NCBI RefSeq assembly: GCF_014287275.1
Contig: NZ_JACONZ010000003.1
Span: forward strand, 1-64,000
Direction: 5' to 3'
Source of the DNA: Anaerofilum hominis
GTDB taxonomy: Bacteria > Bacillota > Clostridia > Oscillospirales > Ruminococcaceae
DNA: 64,000 bases
How positions within the stretch are numbered: the stretch's first letter is position 1; every line of letters begins with the position of its first letter. Positions 15,335 to 24,306 of the stretch are shown in pieces. The notes beneath the pieces were generated by a model. That model was not told the DNA's origin. It worked only from the letters and a program-made list of their open reading frames with translations, and ran no database searches. The translations under genes and the position numbers were made by a program.

Positions 15335-16087
15335 ATGCAGCGTGCGAAATGCCTGATGACAGACCTGACCCCGTCGGTGACGGAGCGGTGCAGGGAGGCC
15401 CTTGAGGCCCGCGAGATCGAGGTGAAGATCTGCGAAAAAAACGGCAGCGTCCTGTTGGAGGCGATCCGCCGGGAGCGGCCGCAGCTGGTGCTGATGGAGG
15501 CGTTCATGCCCGGCCTGGACGCGCTGTCGATCAAACAGCGCTGCGATGGAGAAGGGCTTGGGGACATTGTCTTTTTTGTCACGGGCAGCTTTGCCGACGA
15601 CCGGCTGGAAAGCGAGATGGCAAAGCGCGGCATCGCCTTTTATTTCCTCAAGCCGTTTGACCCGGAGATCCTGGCGGCCCGTGCGGCTTCCGTGCTGCAG
15701 CGCGCCGAGACCCGCGGCCCAGTGCCGGACGACGAGTGTACGGTGTCCGAGATCCTGCGCGAGGTAGGGGTGCCCGCGCATCTCAAGGGCTATCGGTTCG
15801 CCCGGCAGGCCATCCTGCTGATCGCTGAGGACGAGAGCTATCTCAACGGGGTCACCAAGAGGCTTTACCCGGACGTGGCCCGCAGCAATGACACCACTGC
15901 CAGCAGAGTGGAACGGGCGATCCGCCACGCCATCACCGTGGCCTGGGAGCGCGGCGGCAGCGAGGCGCTGCACGATTATTTCGGCTACACCGCTTACAGC
16001 CAGAACGGCAAACCCACCAACTCGGAGTTTGTGGCAGCGATCGCGGACAAGATCCGTCTGGACAAAAGAAACCGCCGCCAGGCCTAG
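15335..16087 (+). CDS. spo0A: Spo0A-family response regulator with altered receiver site
   Basis: A 250-residue Spo0A homologue. The C-terminal Spo0A domain is clear: VGVPAHLKGYRFARQAI, LYPDVA, the recognition-helix signature TTASRVERAIRHAI and KPTNSEF. The N-terminal receiver aligns along its length, keeping Asp10, Thr83 and Lys106, but the phospho-acceptor is Glu (E55, in VLMEAFMPG) instead of Asp, and the second acidic-pocket Asp is Leu11. In response regulators an Asp-to-Glu change often mimics or abolishes phosphorylation, so this protein may act without phosphorelay input. Start ATG 15335 with AGAGG upstream. The family call is firm; the changed activity is inference. Confidence 0.88.
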   Translation: MQRAKCLMTDLTPSVTERCREALEAREIEVKICEKNGSVLLEAIRRERPQLVLMEAFMPGLDALSIKQRCDGEGLGDIVFFVTGSFADDRLESEMAKRGIAFYFLKPFDPEILAARAASVLQRAETRGPVPDDECTVSEILREVGVPAHLKGYRFARQAILLIAEDESYLNGVTKRLYPDVARSNDTTASRVERAIRHAITVAWERGGSEALHDYFGYTAYSQNGKPTNSEFVAAIADKIRLDKRNRRQA

Positions 16088-16195
16088 GGCGCACAGGGTC
16101 CGCTGCTGCCTTTCCCACCGCCCACAGCGCGCGGCATAAAAAAGCGGGGCCGGGGTGGAGGGGCAGAACGGGAAAAGCGCAAACGGCCGTCTGAG

Positions 16196-16222
16196 CGCCG
16201 CGCCCTTGGGCGCGGCGTTTTT
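16196..16222 (+). terminator. Intrinsic terminator of the Spo0A-like gene
   Basis: CGCCGCGCCC (16196-16205) and GGGCGCGGCG (16208-16217) form a perfect 10-bp stem, followed by T5. Confidence 0.75.
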
Positions 16223-17182
16223 GCAAAGGGAAAACGTCCGGCGGACAAATCGAAAAAAGCACGGCTGCGGGGAGAAATGCATCCGGGCTGTGCCCGAGTT
16301 GCCGACGCCGCGGCCGCGGCGCTGTCGGCGGAAAAGAGCACCGGGAAGCGGGCGGGCCCTGTGTAGTCCCGCTACCACGAGGTGGGGAGGGGCCTCGGCT
16401 GCCCGCTGAAAACGCGGCGTGCGCCCGCCGCAGAGAAAGGCGTGGGACGTTGGCCGCCTGCGGAGAGCGAAAAATGTTCGGGGACGCAGCAAAGCTGCCA
16501 GCGCTGCGGTGGCGGCCTCGGAATTGCGGACGGTAAAGGGTGTCAGGAGGCAGGAGGGTTCCGCGGGGTCCCGGCACGGCATGGCGGAAGCAAGAGCCCG
16601 GCTGCAGCTGAAAACCACTTGTTTCAGTCCACCTGTCTGGGGATAACGGGTAGCGGCTGCGGGGAATGAGGCTATGGATCGCCCGTCCCCGGCAAAAAGC
16701 ATCGCAGCAGCAAAAACAAAAAAAGAAGCGCTTTTCCGGCGATGACAGCCGGGAAAGCGCTTCTTTTATATGCCGAGAAAACCACCTGCTGGGAAAGTGA
16801 TTCAAAAGAAGTCTCATGGCGATGGTGCAGACAGGAAATTCCCTGTGCAAAAACAAAACGGTAGTCTGTCAACCATACGGAAAAGAAGGAGCGCGCGGCC
16901 AATGAACGACATAAACGGCTTTATCGCGTAACGGAACGAAAATCCTGATGCCGAGGATACGATGCAGACGCAGCGAAGAAATAAGCAAAGAAAACAGAAG
17001 CCCCCATATGTCACCGGCAGGAAGAAAATGAAACAGGCGAACAGCAGACAATGGGAAACTTTTAATGCGCCCGTTTGTGGGCAGCGGACAGATGAAACCC
17101 TGCGGTCAGCGGGGCGGACCGCTGCGGTGCGGCGCGCATACCGTTATGTGTGCCGGTATTCCCAAGTTCCACCCATCTGCGA
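16223..17182. other. Long gene-free interval
   Basis: About 960 bases without a gene I can support. The right half (16770-17180) is less GC-rich and may hold remnants, but no frame shows a ribosome binding site with recognisable protein. The only clear signal is the hairpin at 16721-16767. Confidence 0.4.
16721..16767. terminator. Orphan bidirectional terminator-like hairpin
   Basis: Arms 16721-16740 and 16748-16767 form a 20-bp stem with one G-U pair and a 7-base loop, with A4/T4 on both sides. No gene lies within 600 bases on either side to explain it, so it may end an unannotated small RNA or a decayed gene. Confidence 0.65.
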
Positions 17183-17209
17183 AAAACCCCCGGAAAAGCC
17201 GGGGGTTTT
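17183..17209 (-). terminator. Terminator of the maturase operon
   Basis: AAAACCCCCGG (17183-17193), loop AAAAG, CCGGGGGTTTT (17199-17209): perfect, and with T4 on either strand. It lies about 195 bases past the stop of the radical SAM gene. Confidence 0.7.
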
Positions 17210-17402
17210 ATGTAGGGCAAAAAGGGAAAAGGCGCTCAGAGCAGCGCCCGGGGCAGGGCTTTCCAGCTGCCGGCGCCCCGCATCGAGTCCGTTTCCGGCC
17301 AGGTCCGACTGTCATCGCCGCCGCCGCGGCTGCGCGGGCAGGACGCACCGGGAAAAGCGCCGGGCGCAGCGGGCGCGCGGCCTCAGGTCGCCGGGGGCCG
17401 CG

Positions 17403-18503
17403 TCACAGCAGCGTGGCAAGCTTGGGCGCCGCGTATTCAAAAAAGCGCAGATAGGCTGGGCAGAAATAGTTTTGGCCGATCTCGTGCAACGCCGTGCCCT
17501 GGCGGTCGCGGCGGCAGCCGCCGCGGCAGAGCCGTGCCCAGCGGCAGGTGCGGCAGCGGTCAAGGCCACGCAGAGATTCCTGCAGAAAGCCGGTCTGCTC
17601 CCGCCGCGCTTCCATCTGCGGCAGGCTGTCGGTGTTGAAGTTGCCCAGACGGTAATCGTCCAGCATATAAAAGTCGCAGGGGTAGGCGCTGCCGTCCGCC
17701 TCCACCACCAGCTGCGGGCCGCAGCGCCCCAGCATGCCGCAGCTCTCCGGCGGGCGCCCCAGCATCAAAGCGGCCAGGTTTTCAAAATAGCGGATGTAAA
17801 CGAACCGGCCGGCCCGGCGGTCGGCGTACCACTCGTCGAATAGGCGGATGAGAAAATCGCCGTAGGCCTGCGGCGTCAGCGACCAGGGATGCAGGCCCCG
17901 CGCCTCGCCCAGCGGGTCGAGACAGGGGATGTACTGCTGGTAGACCAGGCCGTTTTTCATAAAAAATCGGTAGATATGGCGGATGCTGCGCGCTGTGCGC
18001 GCCGTCACCACCGTGAGCACGTTGTAGTCCACCCCAAAGCGGTCCAGCAGCCGCGCGGCCCCCAGCACCCGGCTGAAGGTGCCTTTGCCCGCGGCGTCGG
18101 GACGGCAGGCGTCGTGCAGGTCTCTGTCGCCGTCCAGCGACAGGCCGATGAGAAAATGGTGCTCGCGGAAAAACGCCGCCCACGCCTCATCCAGCAGCAG
18201 CCCGTTGGTCTGCAGAAAATAGGAGACCGCAAGCCCGCGGGGACGATAGCGCTCCACCAGGGCGGTACAGCGGCGGAAGAAATCCAGCCCGCGCAGGGTG
18301 GGCTCGCCGCCCTGAAAGCCGAAGCTGCAGCTGCCCTCGGCGCGGGCAAGGCATTCGCGCACCACGGCTTCCAGCGTGGCCTCGCTCATCATGCCGTAGT
18401 TTTCGGTCGCGCGGTTCTGGGTCTCATCCGCGTAAAAGCAATAGGTGCAGCGCATATTGCAGCTGCCGGAGGCGGGCTTGATCAGTACGGTGAGCGGCGG
18501 CAC
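17403..18503 (-). CDS. Anaerobic sulfatase-maturating radical SAM enzyme (anSME)
   Basis: A 366-residue radical SAM/SPASM protein. Family members oxidise the active-site Cys or Ser of sulfatases to formylglycine without oxygen. The N-terminal CNMRCTYC (15-22) binds the SAM iron-sulfur cluster, and GFQGGEPTL is the SAM-binding GGE motif. The C-terminal SPASM region (CGMLGRCGPQ, YPCDFY, CRTCRWARLCRGGC, YFCPAY) provides auxiliary cluster ligands. GTG at 18503 is chosen because AGGAGG lies seven bases upstream; the frame opens at 18545. Last gene of a minus-strand operon with the epimerase and the first DUF5107/TPR gene. A Cys-type sulfatase at 37587-38906 is its obvious substrate. Confidence 0.87.
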   Translation of the reverse strand: MPPLTVLIKPASGSCNMRCTYCFYADETQNRATENYGMMSEATLEAVVRECLARAEGSCSFGFQGGEPTLRGLDFFRRCTALVERYRPRGLAVSYFLQTNGLLLDEAWAAFFREHHFLIGLSLDGDRDLHDACRPDAAGKGTFSRVLGAARLLDRFGVDYNVLTVVTARTARSIRHIYRFFMKNGLVYQQYIPCLDPLGEARGLHPWSLTPQAYGDFLIRLFDEWYADRRAGRFVYIRYFENLAALMLGRPPESCGMLGRCGPQLVVEADGSAYPCDFYMLDDYRLGNFNTDSLPQMEARREQTGFLQESLRGLDRCRTCRWARLCRGGCRRDRQGTALHEIGQNYFCPAYLRFFEYAAPKLATLL

Positions 18504-18647
18504 GGCGTCGCCTCCTTTTTTGCGGTTTTTTTCGATTATACCCAAAACCGGGGCAAAAGTACAGCCTCTTTCATCCCCACCGGCGCGGCGGCGGGACGTG
18601 CCGAAAGCGCGGAAAGGCCTGTCACGCTGCCCCGGACGGGCCGGGGC

Positions 18648-19496
18648 TCAGCCGGGGCAGGTGAGCCGGGTAGAGAGCCGCAGCTCCTGCCCGGGCTGCA
18701 GGATGCGGCAGCCACCCGGCTGATTGAGACCGTCCACCGCGCCGCATTGGGGCTCCACGCAGAGCAGCCCTGCGCCGCCGCGGGCGTTGTAGAGCACCCA
18801 GTGGTCAAACCCGCCCGAGACCTGGTAGCAGACCGGGCCGATGCGGGCGGTATCCCCGCCGGACAGATAGTAGCCGGAATGGACCTGTCCCCGCGACGCT
18901 GTGCCGGAAAGGCACCGGCGCTCGGCGTCGGACAGCGGCAGGATGCGCCCGGTGGGCAGGTGATGGGCGTCCTTTTCCTGCACAGCGCCCAGCGGCACAG
19001 AAAAGGTCTCCGGCTCGGGGAAGGTGGTGTGGAGGCCAAAGGTAAAGGGCATGGCCCGGCAGCCGGTATTTTCGATGCGGTAAAAGGACTCTGCACCGCG
19101 GTCCGAGAGCCGGTAGCGCACCGTGAGCCGGAACGGGAACGGGTAGACCCGGGCTTTGTTTTCAAAGCGCAGCACCGCCTCGTCCCGCGTGCAGCTGAGG
19201 ACGGTAAAGGCCTGAAGATGCATCAGGCCGTGCAGATGGGCGTCGTGCTGCGGTTCGTTGACCGGCAGTTGATAGACCGCGCCCTCAAACGCAAAGCGGC
19301 CGCCGCGGGTGCGGTTGGCGGGAAAAAGGATGGGGCTGCCGAACAGAAAGGGGTCGGCGTCTGGCGGGGCGTTGTCCTCCAGCGGGCGCAGCACCGGGCG
19401 GCCGAGGTATTCCAGCCGGGTCAGGTTGCCGCCCAGGCCGGGGGCGACCGCGGCGGTCCAGCCCGCGGCGCACAGGTTCAGGATGGATGGATTCAA
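18648..19496 (-). CDS. Aldose 1-epimerase (galactose mutarotase) family protein
   Basis: A 282-residue cytoplasmic beta-sandwich protein expected to interconvert sugar anomers. NRTRGGRFAFEG, the paired histidines in HDAHLHGL and FGLHTTF, and the late Glu in VEPQCGAVD match the mutarotase active site. The start is TTG at 19496, with AAAGGAG seven bases upstream. It lies between the DUF5107/TPR gene (243 bases upstream) and the sulfatase-maturase (144 bases downstream), likely in one transcript. Its substrate is presumably the sugar released by this locus. Confidence 0.85.
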   Translation of the reverse strand: MNPSILNLCAAGWTAAVAPGLGGNLTRLEYLGRPVLRPLEDNAPPDADPFLFGSPILFPANRTRGGRFAFEGAVYQLPVNEPQHDAHLHGLMHLQAFTVLSCTRDEAVLRFENKARVYPFPFRLTVRYRLSDRGAESFYRIENTGCRAMPFTFGLHTTFPEPETFSVPLGAVQEKDAHHLPTGRILPLSDAERRCLSGTASRGQVHSGYYLSGGDTARIGPVCYQVSGGFDHWVLYNARGGAGLLCVEPQCGAVDGLNQPGGCRILQPGQELRLSTRLTCPG

Positions 19497-19542
19497 GCGG
19501 ATACTCCTTTCTTTGGGGAAGGCCGTGCCCGCCCCAGGACGC

Positions 19543-19576
19543 GCTTCAGCGGGGGACTGGGATCCCCCGCTGAAGC
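19543..19576 (-). other. Perfect hairpin between the DUF5107/TPR gene and the epimerase
   Basis: GCTTCAGCGGGGGA (19543-19556), loop CTGGGA, TCCCCCGCTGAAGC (19563-19576). No T-run follows on the minus strand, so it looks more like an mRNA-stabilising or processing hairpin than a terminator. Confidence 0.5.
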
Positions 19577-19739
19577 GGCTGAGAATGAAAAAGAAGAAAG
19601 CGAAAAAACGGCTGCGGCGCTTTGGACCGGCGTCCCCGGCCCAGGCGCAGCGGCAAAAGCGGCGCGCCCGCCTTGAGGGAACTCCTTTTGTCTGCCGCGG
19701 TCCTGCGGGCGCGGCCCGGCGGCTCCCCTTTGGGCGGCC

Positions 19740-22700
19740 TCAGAGCGCCTGGGCAAAATACCCGCAGAAGAGATTGTCGCTGTTGAGCGAAAGGCTCTCG
19801 CGGAACATCTCCCCCGCGCGGCGGTCATGGCCCTGGAACAGCTCTGTCAGCGCCAGCAGATAGAGGTACTGGGCGCGGCGCAGCCGGGCCGGGTCGTCGG
19901 TGAAAGAGATGAAAAAGGGCGTGGTGGAGAAAAATCCGCCGTCGACCCGCTCCAGCTCGGCGGCCCACTCGCGCCGGGCGGCGGAGAGGATGGCGCAGGC
20001 GCGCTGTTCCTCCCCAAGCCGGCGCGCGGCCATGGCCTGATAGAAAGGCAGTTCCCGCAGATGCATTTTGCTGAAAAAGTCCACCTGGATGTCCAGGATC
20101 TCCCGATAAAGGGCGGCGGCCTCCCCGCCGCGGCCCAGCTGTTCCAGGCATTCGGCGATGCGATAGCGGTAGGGCACATATTTGCAGCGGTTCCAGATGC
20201 CCGCCCCGAGATTTTCCGGCAGTGTCAGCGCCGCGGTGAAGCAGGCGGCGGCTTCTTCCGGCCTGCCGGCGGTCAGCTGCTCCATGCCGCGCAGATAGTG
20301 GGCAAACATGTACTGGTCGGCGATGGCGTGTTCGCCGCCCTCGCAGGGCACAAAGGTGTGCGCGCCCAGCACCTCCAGCGCCTGCTGCGGCCGGGCGTCC
20401 TGGTTGCAGGCTTTGGCAAGCTCGGTGAGCAGATCGTCGCGGCCCAGCAGCTGCGGCCGGCTCTCCAGCAGGGCGATCTTTTCCGCGGGCGCGCAGCCCA
20501 GCTTATCCATCAGCACCACCGTCTCATAGAGCAGCTGCGCGTCCGGGTGCAGGGACATTGCCTTGTGCATGAGCGGCAGTGCTTCCTCCCCGCGGTCCAG
20601 ATGGCTGAAGCAGGCCACGGCCAGGCTGCGGCAGGCCATATAATTGCCGGGGTCGCGGCGCAGGGCCTCTTCAAACAGCTCTGCCGCCTGGGGGTAGTGG
20701 CGCTTGTCGTAGAGCAGGCAGCCCAGCAGGAACGGCGCCCGCGCGGAGCCCTGCTCCACGGCGGCGCGCAGGGCGCGCGCCTCGATGGGGCGGAAAGGAT
20801 AGGTCTGCCCCAGCGGCGCGTCTTCGGCCCGGCGCAGCGGCCCGGCGCAGTCGCCACCCTCAAGGCCGCGGTAATAGGCAAGCGTGTACAAGATCGTCGC
20901 GCAGCCCTCTTCGGGGCGGCAGCGCAGCAGCCCCTCCAGCAGGGCGATGATGCGCGCGCGCTGCCCCATGGCGTCCAGGTCCGCGGCCAGATCCAGCACC
21001 GCCTGGGAGGGGCTGCTGGACAGGCCGCCAAAAAACTGCTCTTCCGGCATGCCGGACAGATACCGCACCAGCAGGTTGAACGGATCGCGGTCCAGCGCCG
21101 CGGCAGCGGCCTGCTGCGCCTCCCCGGCCTGTCCCAGCGCGGCGCAGGCAAGCACCAGCGCGGCCGGGGCCAGCGGATGCTGAGCGTCCCGCTCCAGGGC
21201 CTGGCGCGCGTGCGCCGCCGCCTCGGCCCAGTCCCCGCGGCGCAGGTCCAGGCAGGCCAGCCGGGCCATGGCCATCGGCACGGCGCTGCCGCTCCAGGCC
21301 GCCTTGTAGTAATAGTCATAGGCGAGGTCCGGCTCGTCCAGCTGTTCCAAGATCAGGGCGTAGAGGTAATAGGCGTCGCCGTTTTCGGTGCGCTCGTTGA
21401 AACGGGTCAGCTCGCGGATCGCCTGTTCAGCATAGCCCCGCGCAGCCTCAAAGCGGAGCATGGTATAGCTGTACCGGGCCATGCCCAGCAGCGAGGGCGC
21501 GTGGCAGGGGTCTCGCTTGAGCGCTTCCAGCCAGTAGGCGTCGGGCATGACCGCCGGGTCGCGGTACTGATCCACATGGACGCCGGCCAGATACAGGCGG
21601 TCTGCGGACTGCAGCTCAGAGGGCAGCGGCAGCGGGTCCTTGACCGGCGGCATTTTGAGGCGGTCCGGCTCTTCCTCCTGATAAAAGGCGGTCTGGACGC
21701 CGTCCGCGCGGACGACGCGCACCGAGATCGGGCCCGCGGGCCGCGCCCAGGGCAGAAAGACCGGCTCGCAGGGCGAAAGGGAGGCCGGAAGAGAGAGGAC
21801 CAGTTCCCCGGCGGACCGCACTTCGACGGTGCAGGGGCCCAGCGCGCGGGTGGCCTGCAAGCAGAGCTGCTCTTCCTCCAGCTTCAGCGCGCAGTCCAGG
21901 TTGGCGTAATCGGGCGCGCCGATGCGGGAGATGGGATACCAGTACTGGGAGAACTGTTTTGTTTCGTAGGGCTCCAGCCAGGAAAAGTTGGGCTGGTTGT
22001 CGGTGTAGGAGCCCGCCATCAGCTCGGCGTACTGGCCGTCGCTGTCGGTGAGGGCCTTTTCCCAGGAGCGGGAAAGCTGGTTGTAGGCCCAGGTGAACAT
22101 CTTTTTGCCCGGCGAGATGTGATGGTTGCCGATATGCACCACGCCGCAGCCGAGGCCGTGGTCGTAGCCCCCGAAAAAGTCATATTTGGAGGCGCAGGCA
22201 AAATAGGAGGTGGCGTCCCGCGTGTTTTTGTGCCAGGAGATGTCCCGCGGCTGGGACATATCGATGCCGTTAAAGACGCCCGCCCCTGCCACCGGGTAAG
22301 AGATGCGGGAGTCAAGATAGTGAAAATTGACATAGGTCACGTCGTGAGGGAAAAAGATCTGGTAGCTCTCGTTCACCGGCACGGCGGTGTTTTCCCACCA
22401 GAGAAAAGACTTTTTTGTGGGGGTGCGGTTGCACAACTTGACCCGGGTCTCGAGATAGGCGGCGTCCGGGCGCAGTACAATGCCGACAAGGCTCTTCATC
22501 CGGTCCACGGGATCGTGTTCGGACAGCCAGCAGATCACCGAGCCGTCCGCGGCCTCCTCGGTGGAAAAATCGCAGGGCATAAAGCCGGAGGCGCGGTGGT
22601 GATAGGGCCAGTTGAACTCCACCCCCCCGGACACCCAGGACCCCAGCGCGCCGATCAGGGCGGGCTTGATCACGTGCTGGCGGTAAAAAAAGTCGTACCC

Positions 22701-22967
22701 GGTGGATTTGTCCCGCGCGGCGTAGATGCGGCCGCCGATCTCGGGCAGCACCCAAACGTCCAGGTACTCATTTTCCAGGTGAACGGCCTGGTAGGCGCGG
22801 TCCTGCCGGTGGGTGCGGTCCACCTCCAGCGTGACGCGGTTGGGGTAGGGCCGGCCGGAAGAGCGCTGATGCACGCGGTTTTCCGCAAACATGGGCAGGG
22901 GCTCGTGCTCCGGCTCTGGGTAGGTGGGGATCACGAGGGATTCCACCCGGATCGTCGCTCTGTTCAT
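19740..22967 (-). CDS. DUF5107-like/TPR protein 1 (1075 aa)
   Basis: A very large protein in two parts. Residues 1 to ~400 form a beta-rich domain resembling DUF5107, a galactose-mutarotase-like fold, with conserved blocks ENEYLDVWVLPEIGGRI, GGVEFNWPYHHR, WWENTAVPVNESY and HHISPGKKMFTW. From ~470 to the end are helical tetratricopeptide-like repeats (for example YPQAAELFEEALRRDPGNY). No signal peptide or membrane segment, so probably cytoplasmic. The ATG at 22967 has AAAGGTGG ten bases upstream; the longer frame is spurious. A paralogue lies at 25972-29232. Activity is unproven: a carbohydrate-binding or glycan-processing role fits the fold and the neighbours. Confidence 0.8.
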   Translation of the reverse strand: MNRATIRVESLVIPTYPEPEHEPLPMFAENRVHQRSSGRPYPNRVTLEVDRTHRQDRAYQAVHLENEYLDVWVLPEIGGRIYAARDKSTGYDFFYRQHVIKPALIGALGSWVSGGVEFNWPYHHRASGFMPCDFSTEEAADGSVICWLSEHDPVDRMKSLVGIVLRPDAAYLETRVKLCNRTPTKKSFLWWENTAVPVNESYQIFFPHDVTYVNFHYLDSRISYPVAGAGVFNGIDMSQPRDISWHKNTRDATSYFACASKYDFFGGYDHGLGCGVVHIGNHHISPGKKMFTWAYNQLSRSWEKALTDSDGQYAELMAGSYTDNQPNFSWLEPYETKQFSQYWYPISRIGAPDYANLDCALKLEEEQLCLQATRALGPCTVEVRSAGELVLSLPASLSPCEPVFLPWARPAGPISVRVVRADGVQTAFYQEEEPDRLKMPPVKDPLPLPSELQSADRLYLAGVHVDQYRDPAVMPDAYWLEALKRDPCHAPSLLGMARYSYTMLRFEAARGYAEQAIRELTRFNERTENGDAYYLYALILEQLDEPDLAYDYYYKAAWSGSAVPMAMARLACLDLRRGDWAEAAAHARQALERDAQHPLAPAALVLACAALGQAGEAQQAAAAALDRDPFNLLVRYLSGMPEEQFFGGLSSSPSQAVLDLAADLDAMGQRARIIALLEGLLRCRPEEGCATILYTLAYYRGLEGGDCAGPLRRAEDAPLGQTYPFRPIEARALRAAVEQGSARAPFLLGCLLYDKRHYPQAAELFEEALRRDPGNYMACRSLAVACFSHLDRGEEALPLMHKAMSLHPDAQLLYETVVLMDKLGCAPAEKIALLESRPQLLGRDDLLTELAKACNQDARPQQALEVLGAHTFVPCEGGEHAIADQYMFAHYLRGMEQLTAGRPEEAAACFTAALTLPENLGAGIWNRCKYVPYRYRIAECLEQLGRGGEAAALYREILDIQVDFFSKMHLRELPFYQAMAARRLGEEQRACAILSAARREWAAELERVDGGFFSTTPFFISFTDDPARLRRAQYLYLLALTELFQGHDRRAGEMFRESLSLNSDNLFCGYFAQAL

Positions 22968-23407
22968 CTTGTCAACCACCTTTGCGGCCTCCCGCAAGGG
23001 AAGCCGGTTTACTGTTTTCATCATAAAGGATTCCGCCGGCGAGGGAAAGACAAAAAAACCGTGAAAAAAAACAGCCGTTTTAGACGGAGGCCGGCCCTGT
23101 CCGCCGCGGGCAGGCGGTTGCCCCGCCTGCGCGGGATGTGCTACAATAAAGACGATATAAAGGCGCCGCTGCCCCCGGGCTGCCCGTCCGGGGCCCGGAG
23201 GCCGGCCGGTTTTGCCGCGCGTTGGGGCGGTTCCGGCCGCCAGCACCGCCGACCTGCCGGGCACAGAGCGGGGCGCCGGCGCGGGACGGCTGTTTTGCGC
23301 GGCGGTGAAAACGGCGCCGCGCCGTCGCTGCGCCCGCAGCCGCAGGACAAACGGTCGGCACATGGTCACAGCATAAAACAAACGCAGATTTGCGGGGAGA
23401 AAACGCC
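22968..23407. other. Divergent intergenic region
   Basis: Separates DUF5107/TPR gene 1 (minus) from the nitroreductase-like gene (plus). It holds the plus-strand promoter at 23118-23147 and then about 250 very GC-rich bases without a gene. No firm minus-strand promoter was identified. Confidence 0.45.
23118..23147 (+). promoter_or_regulatory. Extended -10 promoter upstream of the nitroreductase-like gene
   Basis: TTGCCC (23118-23123), 18 bases, TACAAT (23142-23147) with TG at 23139-23140. It would give a leader of about 250 bases before the ATG at 23408. Confidence 0.55.
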
Positions 23408-24169
23408 ATGGAGGAGTCCGCGCTGTACAGGATGATCTTCAAAAGAAAGTCGTTCCACCTTTTCCGGGACACCGGGGAGGGCGGGATCACGGCAGAGGAG
23501 ATCCGGGAGATCGAAAGGACCTATGCGTCCCTGACGCCGCTGTGCCCGGACATTAAAACGGCCCTCAGGGTGGTGCCGGCGGAGAAAACGACCTGCAGAA
23601 GAGGGCAGGAATACTGCATTTTGCTGTACAGTGAGAAAAAAGACGATTATCTGCAAAATATAGGCTATCTCGGCGAACAGCTGGATCTGTACCTGGTCTC
23701 CAAAAACATCGGCACGCTGTGGTTCGGCATCGGCCGCCCGGAGGAAGAAAAGGTCTGCGGCCTGGAGTTCGTGATCATGATCGCGATCGCAAAGATCGGG
23801 GATGAGACCAAATTCCGCAGGGATATGTTCAAAAGCAGGCGCAGGACGGCGGAGGAGATCTGGACGGGAACAAGGATGGACCCGATGGCGGAGATCGTCA
23901 GGTTCGCCCCCAGCTCCTGCAATACGCAGCCCTGGAGGGTCGTGTGCGGGGCGGACGGGCTGGAGGTGTATCGATGCAGAGAAGCCGGCAGGCGCGGCAT
24001 CATGCCCGCCGGAAAAGTATCCTTTTACAATCAGATCGACATGGGCATCTTTCTCTGCTTTTTGGAGCTGTGTCTTGAAAAGAACGGTGTGGAGTACAGG
24101 AGAAGCCTTTTCACGGATGACGGCGGGGATGTCCCCCGGACCCTGGACGCAGTCTATCGGTTTGGATAG
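23408..24169 (+). CDS. Nitroreductase-like flavoprotein
   Basis: A 253-residue protein with two nitroreductase-like halves. Motifs are RKSFHLF near the N-terminus, GYLGEQLDLYLVSKNIGTLW in the dimer/FMN core, and APSSCNTQPWRV, the FMN-binding signature (Arg/Pro-Ser-Xaa-Asn-Xaa-Gln-Pro) that usually comes first in the fold, here in the second half as in the putative TM-nitroreductase group. Expected to use FMN and NAD(P)H; substrate unknown. ATG at 23408 follows GGGGAG. It is followed 137 bases later by regulator 1 on the same strand. Confidence 0.7.
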   Translation: MEESALYRMIFKRKSFHLFRDTGEGGITAEEIREIERTYASLTPLCPDIKTALRVVPAEKTTCRRGQEYCILLYSEKKDDYLQNIGYLGEQLDLYLVSKNIGTLWFGIGRPEEEKVCGLEFVIMIAIAKIGDETKFRRDMFKSRRRTAEEIWTGTRMDPMAEIVRFAPSSCNTQPWRVVCGADGLEVYRCREAGRRGIMPAGKVSFYNQIDMGIFLCFLELCLEKNGVEYRRSLFTDDGGDVPRTLDAVYRFG

Positions 24170-24306
24170 CCCCAGGCTGCGGAAAGCCCGCCGCCGGGCA
24201 GCCGGGGTTTGACAGAAGCGGCGTGAAAAGCAGTGCGGCGCGGCGCGCCCGCAAGGCCCCGAAACCCCGCGCGGCTTTCCACCGCGCAAGCCCCCCCGGT
24301 GAAAAA

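Noticed and set aside
19827..23435. 1202-codon plus-strand frame
   Set aside because: Antisense of the DUF5107/TPR gene; no recognisable protein.
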